From: Bacteroidales bacterium
Lineage (GTDB): Bacteria > Bacteroidota > Bacteroidia > Bacteroidales > BM520
Assembly (NCBI GenBank): GCA_028701815.1
Contig: JAQVPY010000047.1
Span: forward strand, 1-13,358
Direction of reading: 5' to 3'
DNA length: 13,358 bases
Shown here in pieces: positions 5,847-12,864 of this stretch. Position numbers and translations under genes: made by a program. How positions within the stretch are numbered: position 1 is the first letter of the stretch; every line of letters begins with the position of its first letter. The notes under the pieces are model-generated. The model was given only the letters and a program-made list of their open reading frames with translations, searched no databases and had not been told where the DNA came from.

Positions 5847-6683
5847 TTATTTGTTTCTTTCTCTAAATTCAGACGGCGACAGTTTCGTACATCGCTTAAA
5901 ATACTGCCCGAAAGCCGACTGGTCGGGGAAGCTGAACTGGTCAGATATTTGCTGATTGTTCTGTGAGGTCGTCAATATTAACTGTTTAATAAGTGAGACA
6001 ACGACATCGTCAATAAGCTGCTTGGGCGTTATGTGACAAGTATTGTGAACGATTTTGTACAGGTAACGACTCGACATATTCAACTTTTCGGCATAAAACT
6101 CAATATTTCTGTTCCGATTTCCATATTGCGAAACCAAACTGTAGAATAAAAATATGGTATCTGTATAATAACTGCTATTGTTTTTCTCAGATTTTTCATT
6201 AAAATGTGGCAGTGTCAATTCATAAATCTCATAAATATAGCAGGCTATCAGATTCATTGACATCGAGCGGCAATTGGTATGATTAGGATTTTCATACAAC
6301 AGACATAGATTTTCAAAAATAAGATTGGCGGCTTGCATGTCTGAACTTTCATACAAATCGGGCGCACTGTGTAGAATAACGTTAAAAATAGTCCCGTCAA
6401 ATACGGCTATTATTTCGTAATAAAATGGTAACGTGATGGTTATACAGGAAACCGAAAAGTCTGATGAAGTCTCTTTGACTTGAAAAGCCATATACTCCGA
6501 TAATATAAAGCTGTGCTGTGCCGCCAGCGTATGCTCTATTGAATCAATGGCTATAACAGCACTCCCCGACAGACATTTCATGAACGTCAATTCCGTAGTA
6601 AAGCGCGTTTTCCCTACTATATCTGCAAAATCAGATGTGGTAACCTGAAACTCTTCTATCGTTTCCGCGATTCTGTCAGTCAT
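5847..6683 (-). CDS. AraC-family transcriptional regulator
   Basis: The product has 278 residues. Residues 193-278 form the AraC/XylS double helix-turn-helix. The first helix pair is around EKLNMSSRYLYKIVHNTCHI. The second is around QISDQFSFPDQSAFGQYFKR and is followed by the hallmark ending LSPSEFRER. The first 150 or so residues are strand-rich without transmembrane segments and fit a cupin-like ligand or dimerisation domain of the type seen in Bacteroidota AraC regulators. It is divergent from the MATE pump gene across a 189-bp control region with inverted sites, so it most likely activates or represses the pump, and perhaps itself, in response to an unknown compound (inference). The ATG at 6683 is used; a -7 box lies 24 bases upstream. 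The second HTH starts QQISDQFSF where most members have an IA..CGF-type helix, a modest departure. Confidence 0.9.
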   Translation of the reverse strand: MTDRIAETIEEFQVTTSDFADIVGKTRFTTELTFMKCLSGSAVIAIDSIEHTLAAQHSFILSEYMAFQVKETSSDFSVSCITITLPFYYEIIAVFDGTIFNVILHSAPDLYESSDMQAANLIFENLCLLYENPNHTNCRSMSMNLIACYIYEIYELTLPHFNEKSEKNNSSYYTDTIFLFYSLVSQYGNRNRNIEFYAEKLNMSSRYLYKIVHNTCHITPKQLIDDVVVSLIKQLILTTSQNNQQISDQFSFPDQSAFGQYFKRCTKLSPSEFRERNK

Positions 6684-6706
6684 TTATTATTGTTCTTATT
6701 TTATTG

Positions 6707-6714
6707 CAAAGATA
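6707..6714 (-). promoter_or_regulatory. -7 box of the araC promoter
   Basis: On the minus strand TATCTTTG matches TAnnTTTG and would start transcription about 17 bases before the ATG at 6683. No clear -33 TTTG is seen, which would fit dependence on an activator. Confidence 0.5.
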
Positions 6715-6719
6715 GGGAT

Positions 6720-6774
6720 AATTTGTATGTTTTTTCTGATTTTGTTCTTAAATCATACAATTCTGTACAAATTT
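6720..6774. promoter_or_regulatory. Cluster of related 8-9 bp sites between divergent araC and MATE promoters
   Basis: AATTTGTA (6720-6727) is the exact reverse complement of TACAAATT (6766-6773). AATTTGTATG (6720-6729) is nearly the reverse complement of CATACAATT (6754-6762). TACAATT and TACAAATT are also direct repeats about 10 bp apart, one helical turn, as AraC proteins prefer. The cluster sits upstream of both promoters. The AraC protein is the natural candidate to bind it, but the AT-rich sequence makes chance matches easier. Confidence 0.4.
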
Positions 6775-6796
6775 GATATATAGAATATTGAGAAAC

Positions 6797-6816
6797 AGGG
6801 TGTACTTTTGCACCCT
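6797..6816 (+). promoter_or_regulatory. MATE promoter: -7 box as the loop of a perfect inverted repeat
   Basis: AGGGTG (6797-6802) and CACCCT (6811-6816) are exact inverted arms, and the eight bases between them, TACTTTTG (6803-6810), are precisely a TAnnTTTG -7 box. Transcription would start near 6817, about 55 bases before the chosen start codon. A repressor bound to the arms would cover the promoter. No -33 TTTG is found at normal spacing. Confidence 0.55.
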
Positions 6817-6872
6817 CAAAAAAATGATACTGAATTGTAGAATTTAAAGGCATTTGGAGGATGCATCGAGTG

Positions 6873-8228
6873 ATGAAACACGATAACAGAGACAGCTTGG
6901 ATTTTGGTACGATGAACATCTTGTACCTCTTCAAAAAAATGTTCATACCTACATTTTTGGGAATGGTATGTACATCGCTTGTGAACATTGCCGACGGCAT
7001 TTTCGTAGGGCGCGGTGTCGGAAGCGACGCATTAGCCGCCGTCAATATGTGTGCTCCGATATTTATGATTGCAACAGGTCTGGCATTGATGCTCGGCGTT
7101 GGCGGCTCGGTGGTCGTTTCAATACACCTTTCCAAAGGCAAGGTTAAGGCGGCCAACATAAATATGACGCAGGCGTTTACCACCTTAGGACTTCTAGGTT
7201 TACTGTTAGCCGCATTGCCGATGGCATTTCCGCAGTTTACATACAATCTTCTCGGCGGAACAGAACTTCTGTTTCCTTATATGGCTCACTATATGAAATG
7301 GGTGGCTCCGACTATGTTTGTGTTTGTTCTTGTCTGTGCCGGCATGTTTTTCATCAGGCTCGACGGCAGCCCAATGTATTCGATGCTTTGCGAGGCCATA
7401 CCCACATTAATCAACGTGGTACTCGATATTATCTTTATCTTTCCTCTGGGTATGGGTGTGGAAGGTGCTGCACTGGCAACCGCAATATCAATGACTGTGG
7501 GTTTTCTGATGGTGGTGTACTATATGTTCTTCCGTACCAAGACACTGCATTTCTACAAGCCCAAGTTCAGTCGCACCGCAATGGGGCTTTATTTCCGCAA
7601 TATCGGCTATATGACCAAAAACGGATTTCCATCAATGTTGGGTGAACTTGCCATGTCGTGCGTGGTGCTCACAGGCAACATTTGCTTTGTCAAATACCTT
7701 GGCGAAGACGGCGTAGCAGCATTCAGCGTAGGCAGTTTCTGTCTGCCGATTATCTTCATGATAGGCAATTCCATTGCACAATCCGCCCAACCGATTTTAA
7801 GCTATAACTACGGCAGCAGTAAGACTGACAGGGTTCATCAAATGTATCGGATGGAACTCATTGTGGGCGTTGCCGGAGGTGTACTGCTCACCATCGCAGG
7901 AATGATCCTGTGCAGACCGCTTGCTTCCCTGTTCCTTGAACCCGGCACGAATGCCAATGCAATTGCCGTAGCCGGTCTTCCTTTCTTCTCTATTGGGTTC
8001 CTGTTTACTACGCTGAACCTCGTGCAAACCGGATATTACCAAAGCCTCGAATACGCAGGTAAAGCAAGTTTAGTGATGCTGCTTCGCGGTTTCATATTTA
8101 TGATTCCGGCATTTTTTCTACTGCCACACCTTGTCGGCACGAACGGTCTGTGGCTGGCAATTCCGGTAACTGAATTTCTTACGACAGTAGCAATTGTGCT
8201 GTTGGAAGTTGTAAGAAGTAGGAAATGA
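6873..8228 (+). CDS. MATE-family multidrug efflux transporter
   Basis: With ATG 6873 the product has 451 residues, normal for MATE pumps, and about twelve hydrophobic helices in two similar halves. Conserved pieces include LDFGTMNILYLFKKMFIPTF at the start, the DGIFVGRGVGSDALAAVN loop after helix 1, and ISMTVGFLM. In the second half they are NGFPSMLGELAMS and QSAQPILSYNYGSS. These match the DinF/MepA-like branch common in Bacteroidota. It sits in the inner membrane and exports cationic drugs or metabolites using a Na+ or H+ gradient; the substrate cannot be told. A GGAGG at 6856-6860 directly touches the earlier ATG at 6861, leaving no spacing, so 6873 (spacing 12) or GTG 6870 is the better start. 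Expression is probably set by the divergent AraC regulator. Confidence 0.92.
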   Translation: MKHDNRDSLDFGTMNILYLFKKMFIPTFLGMVCTSLVNIADGIFVGRGVGSDALAAVNMCAPIFMIATGLALMLGVGGSVVVSIHLSKGKVKAANINMTQAFTTLGLLGLLLAALPMAFPQFTYNLLGGTELLFPYMAHYMKWVAPTMFVFVLVCAGMFFIRLDGSPMYSMLCEAIPTLINVVLDIIFIFPLGMGVEGAALATAISMTVGFLMVVYYMFFRTKTLHFYKPKFSRTAMGLYFRNIGYMTKNGFPSMLGELAMSCVVLTGNICFVKYLGEDGVAAFSVGSFCLPIIFMIGNSIAQSAQPILSYNYGSSKTDRVHQMYRMELIVGVAGGVLLTIAGMILCRPLASLFLEPGTNANAIAVAGLPFFSIGFLFTTLNLVQTGYYQSLEYAGKASLVMLLRGFIFMIPAFFLLPHLVGTNGLWLAIPVTEFLTTVAIVLLEVVRSRK

Positions 8229-8273
8229 ATGATTTAGCTTTATTTAAAAAAAACGACTGCAATGATAAAAAAT

Positions 8274-8704
8274 AATTGCTATCCGATAAAAATTGAAATA
8301 GCAAAATTAACGGTACTTATTTGTTGATTCTCAATAGCCACATGTCTGATAAGTATTTTCCAAGCCCACTAATCAAAAAGTGTGAGTTGCCGATGGACTT
8401 CAGAGATGGATTTGATGATGTTTTTCCATCGCTTACGGCAGATATTTATTATTTCCGCAGGGTCTGAATTCATATCGTTGGTTAATAGTGAAATAACCTT
8501 GTGTTTTCCTTCGTCGATATAAGTATTATGTGCACTTCTGCCTGCAAAGATGTTGTTAACTCTCATAAAGATGTGTCCATACATCAAAGTGCTTAATATA
8601 GCGTTCACCGCATTTTTCACGGCTTGTTTGAAGATTTTGGGCTAACTTCTCAAATGGAATCATACCTGTTTTTTTTACTCAAAAAGTTTTATCGGACAGT
8701 AATA
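8274..8704. mobile_element. Internally deleted IS4-like insertion sequence
   Basis: The ends are inverted copies: AATTGCTATCCGATAAAAATT (8274-8294) and, read on the minus strand, TATTACTGTCCGATAAAACTT (8704-8684). They agree at 17 of 21 bases, including an unbroken TCCGATAAAA. Between them lies only a shrunken transposase on the minus strand. The total length of about 430 bp against 1.3-1.7 kb for intact members makes it a MITE-like, non-autonomous remnant. No clear target-site duplication can be read, partly because the flanks are AT-rich. Confidence 0.65.
8369..8663 (-). pseudogene. IS4-like transposase remnant with internal deletions
   Basis: From ATG 8663 the minus strand reads MIPFEKLAQNLQTSREKCGE, then RYIKHFDVWTHLY and a stop. 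This resembles the N-terminal DUF4372-type region of IS4-like transposases (RYVKHFTTW). In another frame, ending at 8369, TYIDEGKHKVISLLTNDMN is followed by EIINICRKRWK, the C-terminal catalytic region with the Y/C-R-x-R-W motif of DDE transposases. It closes with RQLTLFD, a common transposase tail in this phylum. The DDE core between them and the stretch after KRWK are missing, so at least two deletions and a frameshift have destroyed it. Confidence 0.7.
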
Positions 8705-8821
8705 GTTAAAATCACTAAAAACCGAAAGCAATTTTACCATCATCTCTCCCCAAAAGATTTTTTCAGCAGGGCGATGGAGATAATATCACTCTAATTCATT
8801 AAGTATGTATGAGCGTGGAAA

Positions 8822-9385
8822 TCACTTCCCTGCACATCGTTTCTCAAAAAAATACTTCCACAAAGGTGCCGACATCAACGCCTGTTTGATTTTATCTTCC
8901 GACAGGAGTTGAAAGACTTCTTCTTCCGTCAGCAGTTCGTAAGTAAGGTCTTCTGTCGCATCTAAATGTTGTTCTCCTATTTTTTCGACGTCAGTCGCGA
9001 GGAAACAGTGTGAATAATTATTTGTAGAGCTTGCATTGCCACAGATGGTACATATCTCCTGCCATCTGCCGTTTCCGTAACCTGTCTCTTCCAGAAGCTC
9101 ACGGCGAGCAGCAGCTTCAAAAGAGGCATCGGTCTTTTCGCATACACCGGCACACAACTCGTAACCTGTGTATTTTAATCCGTGACGATACTGATATATC
9201 ATCACAAACTTCCCTTCTTTGGTAATAGCGATAGTATTAACCCAGTCGGGATACTCCAAAACATAATACTCATGGTTTTCCTTGCCGTTGGGTGACACAA
9301 TACTGTCACGACGCGCTTTCAGCCACGGTCTGTCGAAAATATATTCGCTTCTTAAAACTTTATATTCAATCTTGTCACTTCGCAT
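8822..9385 (-). CDS. Nudix hydrolase, ADP-ribose pyrophosphatase-like
   Basis: The product has 187 residues from ATG 9385; an upstream in-frame TTG at 9394 is less likely. The Nudix box spans about residues 80-102 and ends in RRELLEETGY. It carries the REL..EE core whose glutamates bind the divalent metal for cleaving a nucleoside diphosphate linked to another group. Two departures from the classic pattern are visible: the box is one residue longer, and position 7 is Asp (GVCEKTDASF) where Glu is usual. The N-terminal strands (YKVLRSEYIFDRPWLKARRD) and a region like HEYYVLEYPDWVNTIAIT match ADP-ribose or nucleotide-sugar pyrophosphatases. It probably clears ADP-ribose or a similar compound in the cytoplasm; the exact substrate is not visible. 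It is divergent from the potassium-uptake gene with closely spaced promoters. Confidence 0.9.
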   Translation of the reverse strand: MRSDKIEYKVLRSEYIFDRPWLKARRDSIVSPNGKENHEYYVLEYPDWVNTIAITKEGKFVMIYQYRHGLKYTGYELCAGVCEKTDASFEAAARRELLEETGYGNGRWQEICTICGNASSTNNYSHCFLATDVEKIGEQHLDATEDLTYELLTEEEVFQLLSEDKIKQALMSAPLWKYFFEKRCAGK

Positions 9386-9406
9386 ATAATTCAAATTTAA
9401 CAGTTA

Positions 9407-9414
9407 CAAAAATA
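9407..9414 (-). promoter_or_regulatory. -7 box of the Nudix gene promoter
   Basis: On the minus strand TATTTTTG matches TAnnTTTG and predicts a start about 15 bases before ATG 9385. No clear -33 element is visible. It lies only 21 bp from the divergent trkH box, so polymerases at the two promoters may interfere. Confidence 0.5.
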
Positions 9415-9435
9415 GCGAAATATTTACTAATTCAG

Positions 9436-9443
9436 TATATTTG
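9436..9443 (+). promoter_or_regulatory. -7 box of the trkH-like gene promoter
   Basis: TATATTTG matches TAnnTTTG, giving a start near 9450 and a leader of about 14 bases before ATG 9464. No good -33 element is visible. Confidence 0.5.
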
Positions 9444-9463
9444 CACGCTAAAATTTTTCTGAC

Positions 9464-10858
9464 ATGAAATCATCAGGAAATGACATATTACTTCTCTTAA
9501 AGAAGTTAAGACAGAGTGTTAAAAACAGTTATATAAAGATACTGTCATTCGGTTTCCATTCCGAGTTACCACAGCGAAATCTGGTTTATGGGTATGCTAT
9601 TTATATTTTAATAGGATTGATGTTGCTCTGTCTGCCGTTTTCTCAGAAACAGGCAGTCTCGATTTTAGACAATCTTTTTATTATCACCTCAGCAGTCTCA
9701 ACTACCGGACTTGTAAGTGTCGATATTGGTTCAACATACTCTGTTTTAGGACAAATAATCATTCTGTTTTTTATTCAGATAGGTGGCATCGGATATATGA
9801 CTTTCGGTTCTTACCTTCTCTATAATATGACCCACCATTTCAACAGGATAAAAGAGAAGACTCTCAATACGACATTCTCCGTTCCTATGAGTTTAGACAT
9901 CTCAGAGATAGTAAAAAATGTTGTACGGTTCACTTTTTTTATTGAAGCGGCAGGAGCGTTACTGCTGTTCATCATTTTTAAGATTTTACACATTGATAAT
10001 GCTTTATGGAGTGCGATATTTCACAGTGTTTCATCATTTTGTACGGCAGGATTCGGCCTTTACAGTGATTCTCTAATGAAGTTCGACACCAATATCTGGG
10101 TAAACATAGTGATAGCAGCACTGTCGTATGCCGGTGCCATGGGTTTTATATTTATTACTGACATCTGGAACAAAATTCGTCGTCCGTCATATCACATAAC
10201 TTTTACCAGTAAAAATATAATAGTAATCACCACGAGCATCACCATTATTGGAAGTATTGTATTGTTCTTCCAGTTAGACAAGACATTATATTCCAATGTC
10301 GGAGACAGGGCAATGATATCAATATTTCAGACGATGTCAGCCATGACGACTGTAGGATTCAACACAATAGATTTAGGTCAGGCAACGCTTATCTGTCAAT
10401 TTGTGTTGATAATGGCAATGTTTATCGGTGCTTCGCCATCAGGGACAGGAGGCGGAGTAAAGTCCACCACGATATCGGCAGTATTCGCTTTCTTGAGTTC
10501 AAAACTAAGTGACAAAAGAGATATTACCATCTGCCATAAACGTTTGCCAACATTCCGTGTTGATTCTGCACTAACTACTTTTATTTCATACCAAATCATA
10601 TTATTTTTCAGCGTTTGCCTTCTGCTGCTCACAGAGTCGTTACCTCTTGATTCTCTGATATTTGAAGCCACATCGGCACTTGGTACTGTGGGGTTAAGCA
10701 CAGGTATTACATCTTCCCTGTCTTCTATGGGTAAGATTATCATCATTCTTTTGATGTATATCGGGCGTTTAGGAGTATTTGTTTTTGGAAGTTTTATGCT
10801 CACGCGGATGAAGAATACAAGCAAAGACATATCCTTACAAGACGATTTGGCTGTATAG
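9464..10858 (+). CDS. TrkH/KtrB-type potassium uptake channel subunit
   Basis: The product has 464 residues with the four-fold M1-P-M2 layout of the Trk/Ktr superfamily. The four selectivity-filter turns are visible: STTGL at 79-83, CTAGF at 193-197, TTVGFN at 295-300 and GTVGL at 407-411, each with its central Gly. The intramembrane gate after the third filter is GASPSGTGGGVKSTT at 322-336. The conserved Arg of the fourth M2 helix is R435 (YIGRLGVF). It lets K+ (or Na+) into the cell through the inner membrane and normally works with a cytoplasmic RCK protein, TrkA or KtrA, which is not next to it here. Length and filters fit KtrB about as well as TrkH, so no gene symbol is given. It is divergent from the Nudix gene; no clear terminator follows. 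Confidence 0.92.
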   Translation: MKSSGNDILLLLKKLRQSVKNSYIKILSFGFHSELPQRNLVYGYAIYILIGLMLLCLPFSQKQAVSILDNLFIITSAVSTTGLVSVDIGSTYSVLGQIIILFFIQIGGIGYMTFGSYLLYNMTHHFNRIKEKTLNTTFSVPMSLDISEIVKNVVRFTFFIEAAGALLLFIIFKILHIDNALWSAIFHSVSSFCTAGFGLYSDSLMKFDTNIWVNIVIAALSYAGAMGFIFITDIWNKIRRPSYHITFTSKNIIVITTSITIIGSIVLFFQLDKTLYSNVGDRAMISIFQTMSAMTTVGFNTIDLGQATLICQFVLIMAMFIGASPSGTGGGVKSTTISAVFAFLSSKLSDKRDITICHKRLPTFRVDSALTTFISYQIILFFSVCLLLLTESLPLDSLIFEATSALGTVGLSTGITSSLSSMGKIIIILLMYIGRLGVFVFGSFMLTRMKNTSKDISLQDDLAV

Positions 10859-10890
10859 TAAACTGTCTCACACTAACCTAACAACAAATC

Positions 10891-10978
10891 AGCATTGGCA
10901 GAGTTAAAATGTGACATACATCTATGACTCACATCCGCCCCGTCGTGTTACGTAATGTATTAATTAATAGCCAATGCT
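10891..10978. repeat. Nine-base inverted repeat between convergent genes
   Basis: AGCATTGGC (10891-10899) and GCCAATGCT (10970-10978) are exact reverse complements 70 bases apart. The second arm overlaps the last codons of the DUF362-flavodoxin gene. It could form a loop-closing stem in read-through RNA from either gene. There is no T-run, so it is not called a terminator, and chance is possible. Confidence 0.4.
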
Positions 10979-12496
10979 TTTAACCCATTTCTGTAACTCT
11001 TCTTCCGAAGCGTTTCTGCTGAGAATTTTACCGTCTTTGATAACAGTGGTCTTGGAGCAGCTTCCTTTCAGATATTTTGCGGTTTCACCGAGTTGACTGC
11101 CACCTGAGGTAGCAAATAATATTATGGTCTTTCCGGAGAAATCATAGCTTTCAAGGAAGGTGTTGATGATTTTAGGAGCTCTGTACCACCATATCGGGAA
11201 GCCGAGAAAGATTACATCGTAATTTTGGATATTTGCATTTTTGTCGGCTAATGCAGGACGGGAGTTTTCATTGGCGTTTTCAACGCTGCTGCGGCTGTTA
11301 TTATCCTGCCAGTCCAAATCGGCAGTGGTATAAAGTTTCTCCGGTCTGATTTCATAGATATCAGCGTCGGTGGCTTTTGCAAGAGTCTGTGCCACTGCTT
11401 TTGTCGTACCGGTAGCTGAGAAATATGCTACCAGTCGAGATGCGGTATGCTGCATTTCATTGTCATTCTTATTCATAATACTGTTATCTTCTATATTAAT
11501 TAATTGATATTGTCTGCTGCCAAGGCCTATTTCTTCTGCATAATCGACGGTATGTGTTCCGTGGCGGCTGTTGATACGTTCCAAGAGAGAAGCGTTATCG
11601 TCGTCTTCTGAGGGAGTATAGTTAAAAACCAGATCAAGACAAGCCTGGTCAAGTGCTACGGGGTCGGTAGAAGCGAGGATGCCTATGTCTTTCATCTCCG
11701 GATCATGAGGATGCGAGTCGCAGTCACAGTCAACGGACAGGTTATTCATAACATTGATATACAGTATATTATCTCCAAAATAATCGGCTACAGCCTGAGC
11801 GGCAGCAGACATCGACTCAAGAAAATAATCCTGTTCGGGAAGGTTCTCCCATAACTCATCAGGAGACTGAGCTTTTCCGGCGGTGTGGATATAGGCCTTG
11901 CCGTTGGCAGAAGCGACCCCTATAGACTGATTTTTCAGCACGCCACCAAATCCGCCCATGGCATGACCCTTGAAATGGGCAAGGTTAATCATGAAATCAT
12001 AATTTTTAAGATGTGAGCCTACTATATCGTATTTGATATGTGTGGAGTCTTTCACAGGAATGCGCATATCACCTTCTGCATCCATGATATCTACATTGGC
12101 GATAGCAGTAAAGCCGTGGTCTTTTGCGGTCTGCAAATGCTCTTCGGTAGTTGAGCGCTTTCCGCCATAAGCGGTATTACACTCTACTATTGTACCGTTG
12201 ACATTATGCACCAGATCTTTAATAAGTTCGGGCTGAAGGAAATTATGTCCCCCCGGTTCGCCGGTGGAGATCTTCACAGCGACGCGACCGCTTGCCGGGC
12301 GACCGAGGGCTTCGTAAATTTTTACGAGACCTTCGCTATTGATATCTTTTGTAAAATAGACTTTGCTTATACCGACAGTAACGGTGGAGTCGTTGTCTCC
12401 GCCCAGCGGCTGTTCATTATTTTGATTTGCGTTTCCACAGGGAACCGCTGCGATCATCGTAACAATCATCATTAGTAAAAAGGTTTTATTTCTCAT
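10964..12496 (-). CDS. Exported DUF362-flavodoxin fusion protein
   Basis: The product has 510 residues. A signal peptide (MRNKTFLLMMIVTMIAAVPC) opens it; AVPC is a poor lipobox because Pro precedes Cys, so cleavage by signal peptidase I near NAN-Q is also possible. Residues 40-335 are a DUF362 domain, with KISTGEPGGHNFL, NLAHFKGHAMGGFGGVLKNQ, and STDPVALDQACLDLV near the end. Residues 348-508 are a flavodoxin with the FMN phosphate loop SATGTT (360-365) and the PIWWYRAP loop near 434. No CxxCxxC ferredoxin motif is present, unlike many DUF362 proteins. Both parts should lie outside the cytoplasm. A redox job using FMN is likely for the C-terminal half; the DUF362 chemistry is unknown. An internal ATG at 11476 (residue 341) could start a flavodoxin alone. 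It is transcribed alone from a -7 box near 12521. Confidence 0.87.
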   Translation of the reverse strand: MRNKTFLLMMIVTMIAAVPCGNANQNNEQPLGGDNDSTVTVGISKVYFTKDINSEGLVKIYEALGRPASGRVAVKISTGEPGGHNFLQPELIKDLVHNVNGTIVECNTAYGGKRSTTEEHLQTAKDHGFTAIANVDIMDAEGDMRIPVKDSTHIKYDIVGSHLKNYDFMINLAHFKGHAMGGFGGVLKNQSIGVASANGKAYIHTAGKAQSPDELWENLPEQDYFLESMSAAAQAVADYFGDNILYINVMNNLSVDCDCDSHPHDPEMKDIGILASTDPVALDQACLDLVFNYTPSEDDDNASLLERINSRHGTHTVDYAEEIGLGSRQYQLINIEDNSIMNKNDNEMQHTASRLVAYFSATGTTKAVAQTLAKATDADIYEIRPEKLYTTADLDWQDNNSRSSVENANENSRPALADKNANIQNYDVIFLGFPIWWYRAPKIINTFLESYDFSGKTIILFATSGGSQLGETAKYLKGSCSKTTVIKDGKILSRNASEEELQKWVKSIGY

Positions 12497-12520
12497 TTTT
12501 TAAACATTAAAATTCATTTA

Positions 12521-12528
12521 CAAAGATA
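12521..12528 (-). promoter_or_regulatory. -7 box of the DUF362-flavodoxin promoter
   Basis: On the minus strand TATCTTTG matches TAnnTTTG and predicts a start about 18 bases before ATG 12496. A TTTG lies at 12559-12556 but its 27-base spacing is too long to be a normal -33 element. Confidence 0.5.
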
Positions 12529-12580
12529 AAATGAAGAAAATTAACTGATATTACCCAAATTACTGTTTTATGTACCATTT

Positions 12581-12862
12581 TTACTGATAAGAAAATTCTA
12601 TTAACACCAATCCGCCGTATTGACTATTAAACTTGACCGCTGCCAGCATCAGCAGTTCAGAAACTGCTTTAGTATAAATCTTTACCGTAATATCTTTTGC
12701 TTTGTTACCAAGCTTTGTCAGCGCGCTGTCGTCTATAAAATTAGCGATCAGTATGACGGACTTTTACGCTGTGCTGTGCTGATCAGATTCTGTACAAATT
12801 CAAAGGCGTCAATAATTTGGCCGTCGTAAAACAATCCTTCAATTTTGCAATAATTAAAATTG
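12581..12862 (-). pseudogene. Frameshifted fragment of an ORF6N-domain DNA-binding protein
   Basis: On the minus strand one frame reads KIEGLFYDGQIIDAFEFVQN and then LISTAQRK. A second frame goes on from near 12762 with SVILIANFIDDSALTKL, VKIYTKAVSELL and KFNSQYGGLVLIE, up to a TAA at 12583-12581. Put together, these match the C-terminal region of Bacteroidota ORF6N/RhuM-type proteins (F.GQIFDAY.FVSDLIRSAKKSIILIDNYVD...YTK...KFNAQY). The N-terminal ORF6N DNA-binding domain and the end of the protein are absent, and a frameshift splits the remainder. It lies between two minus-strand genes without disturbing either. Confidence 0.7.
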
Positions 12863-12864
12863 TT

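Noticed and set aside
6701..7246. 181-codon minus-strand open frame over the araC-MATE control region
   Set aside because: It covers both promoters and the start of the MATE gene in antisense; there is no recognisable domain.
10391..10835. 144-codon minus-strand open frame inside the trkH-like gene
   Set aside because: It is antisense to the gating loop and fourth filter of a well conserved channel gene, with no independent support.
12620..12829. 69-codon plus-strand open frame near the ORF6N remnant
   Set aside because: The opposite strand encodes a recognisable, frameshifted ORF6N fragment, so this is its shadow.
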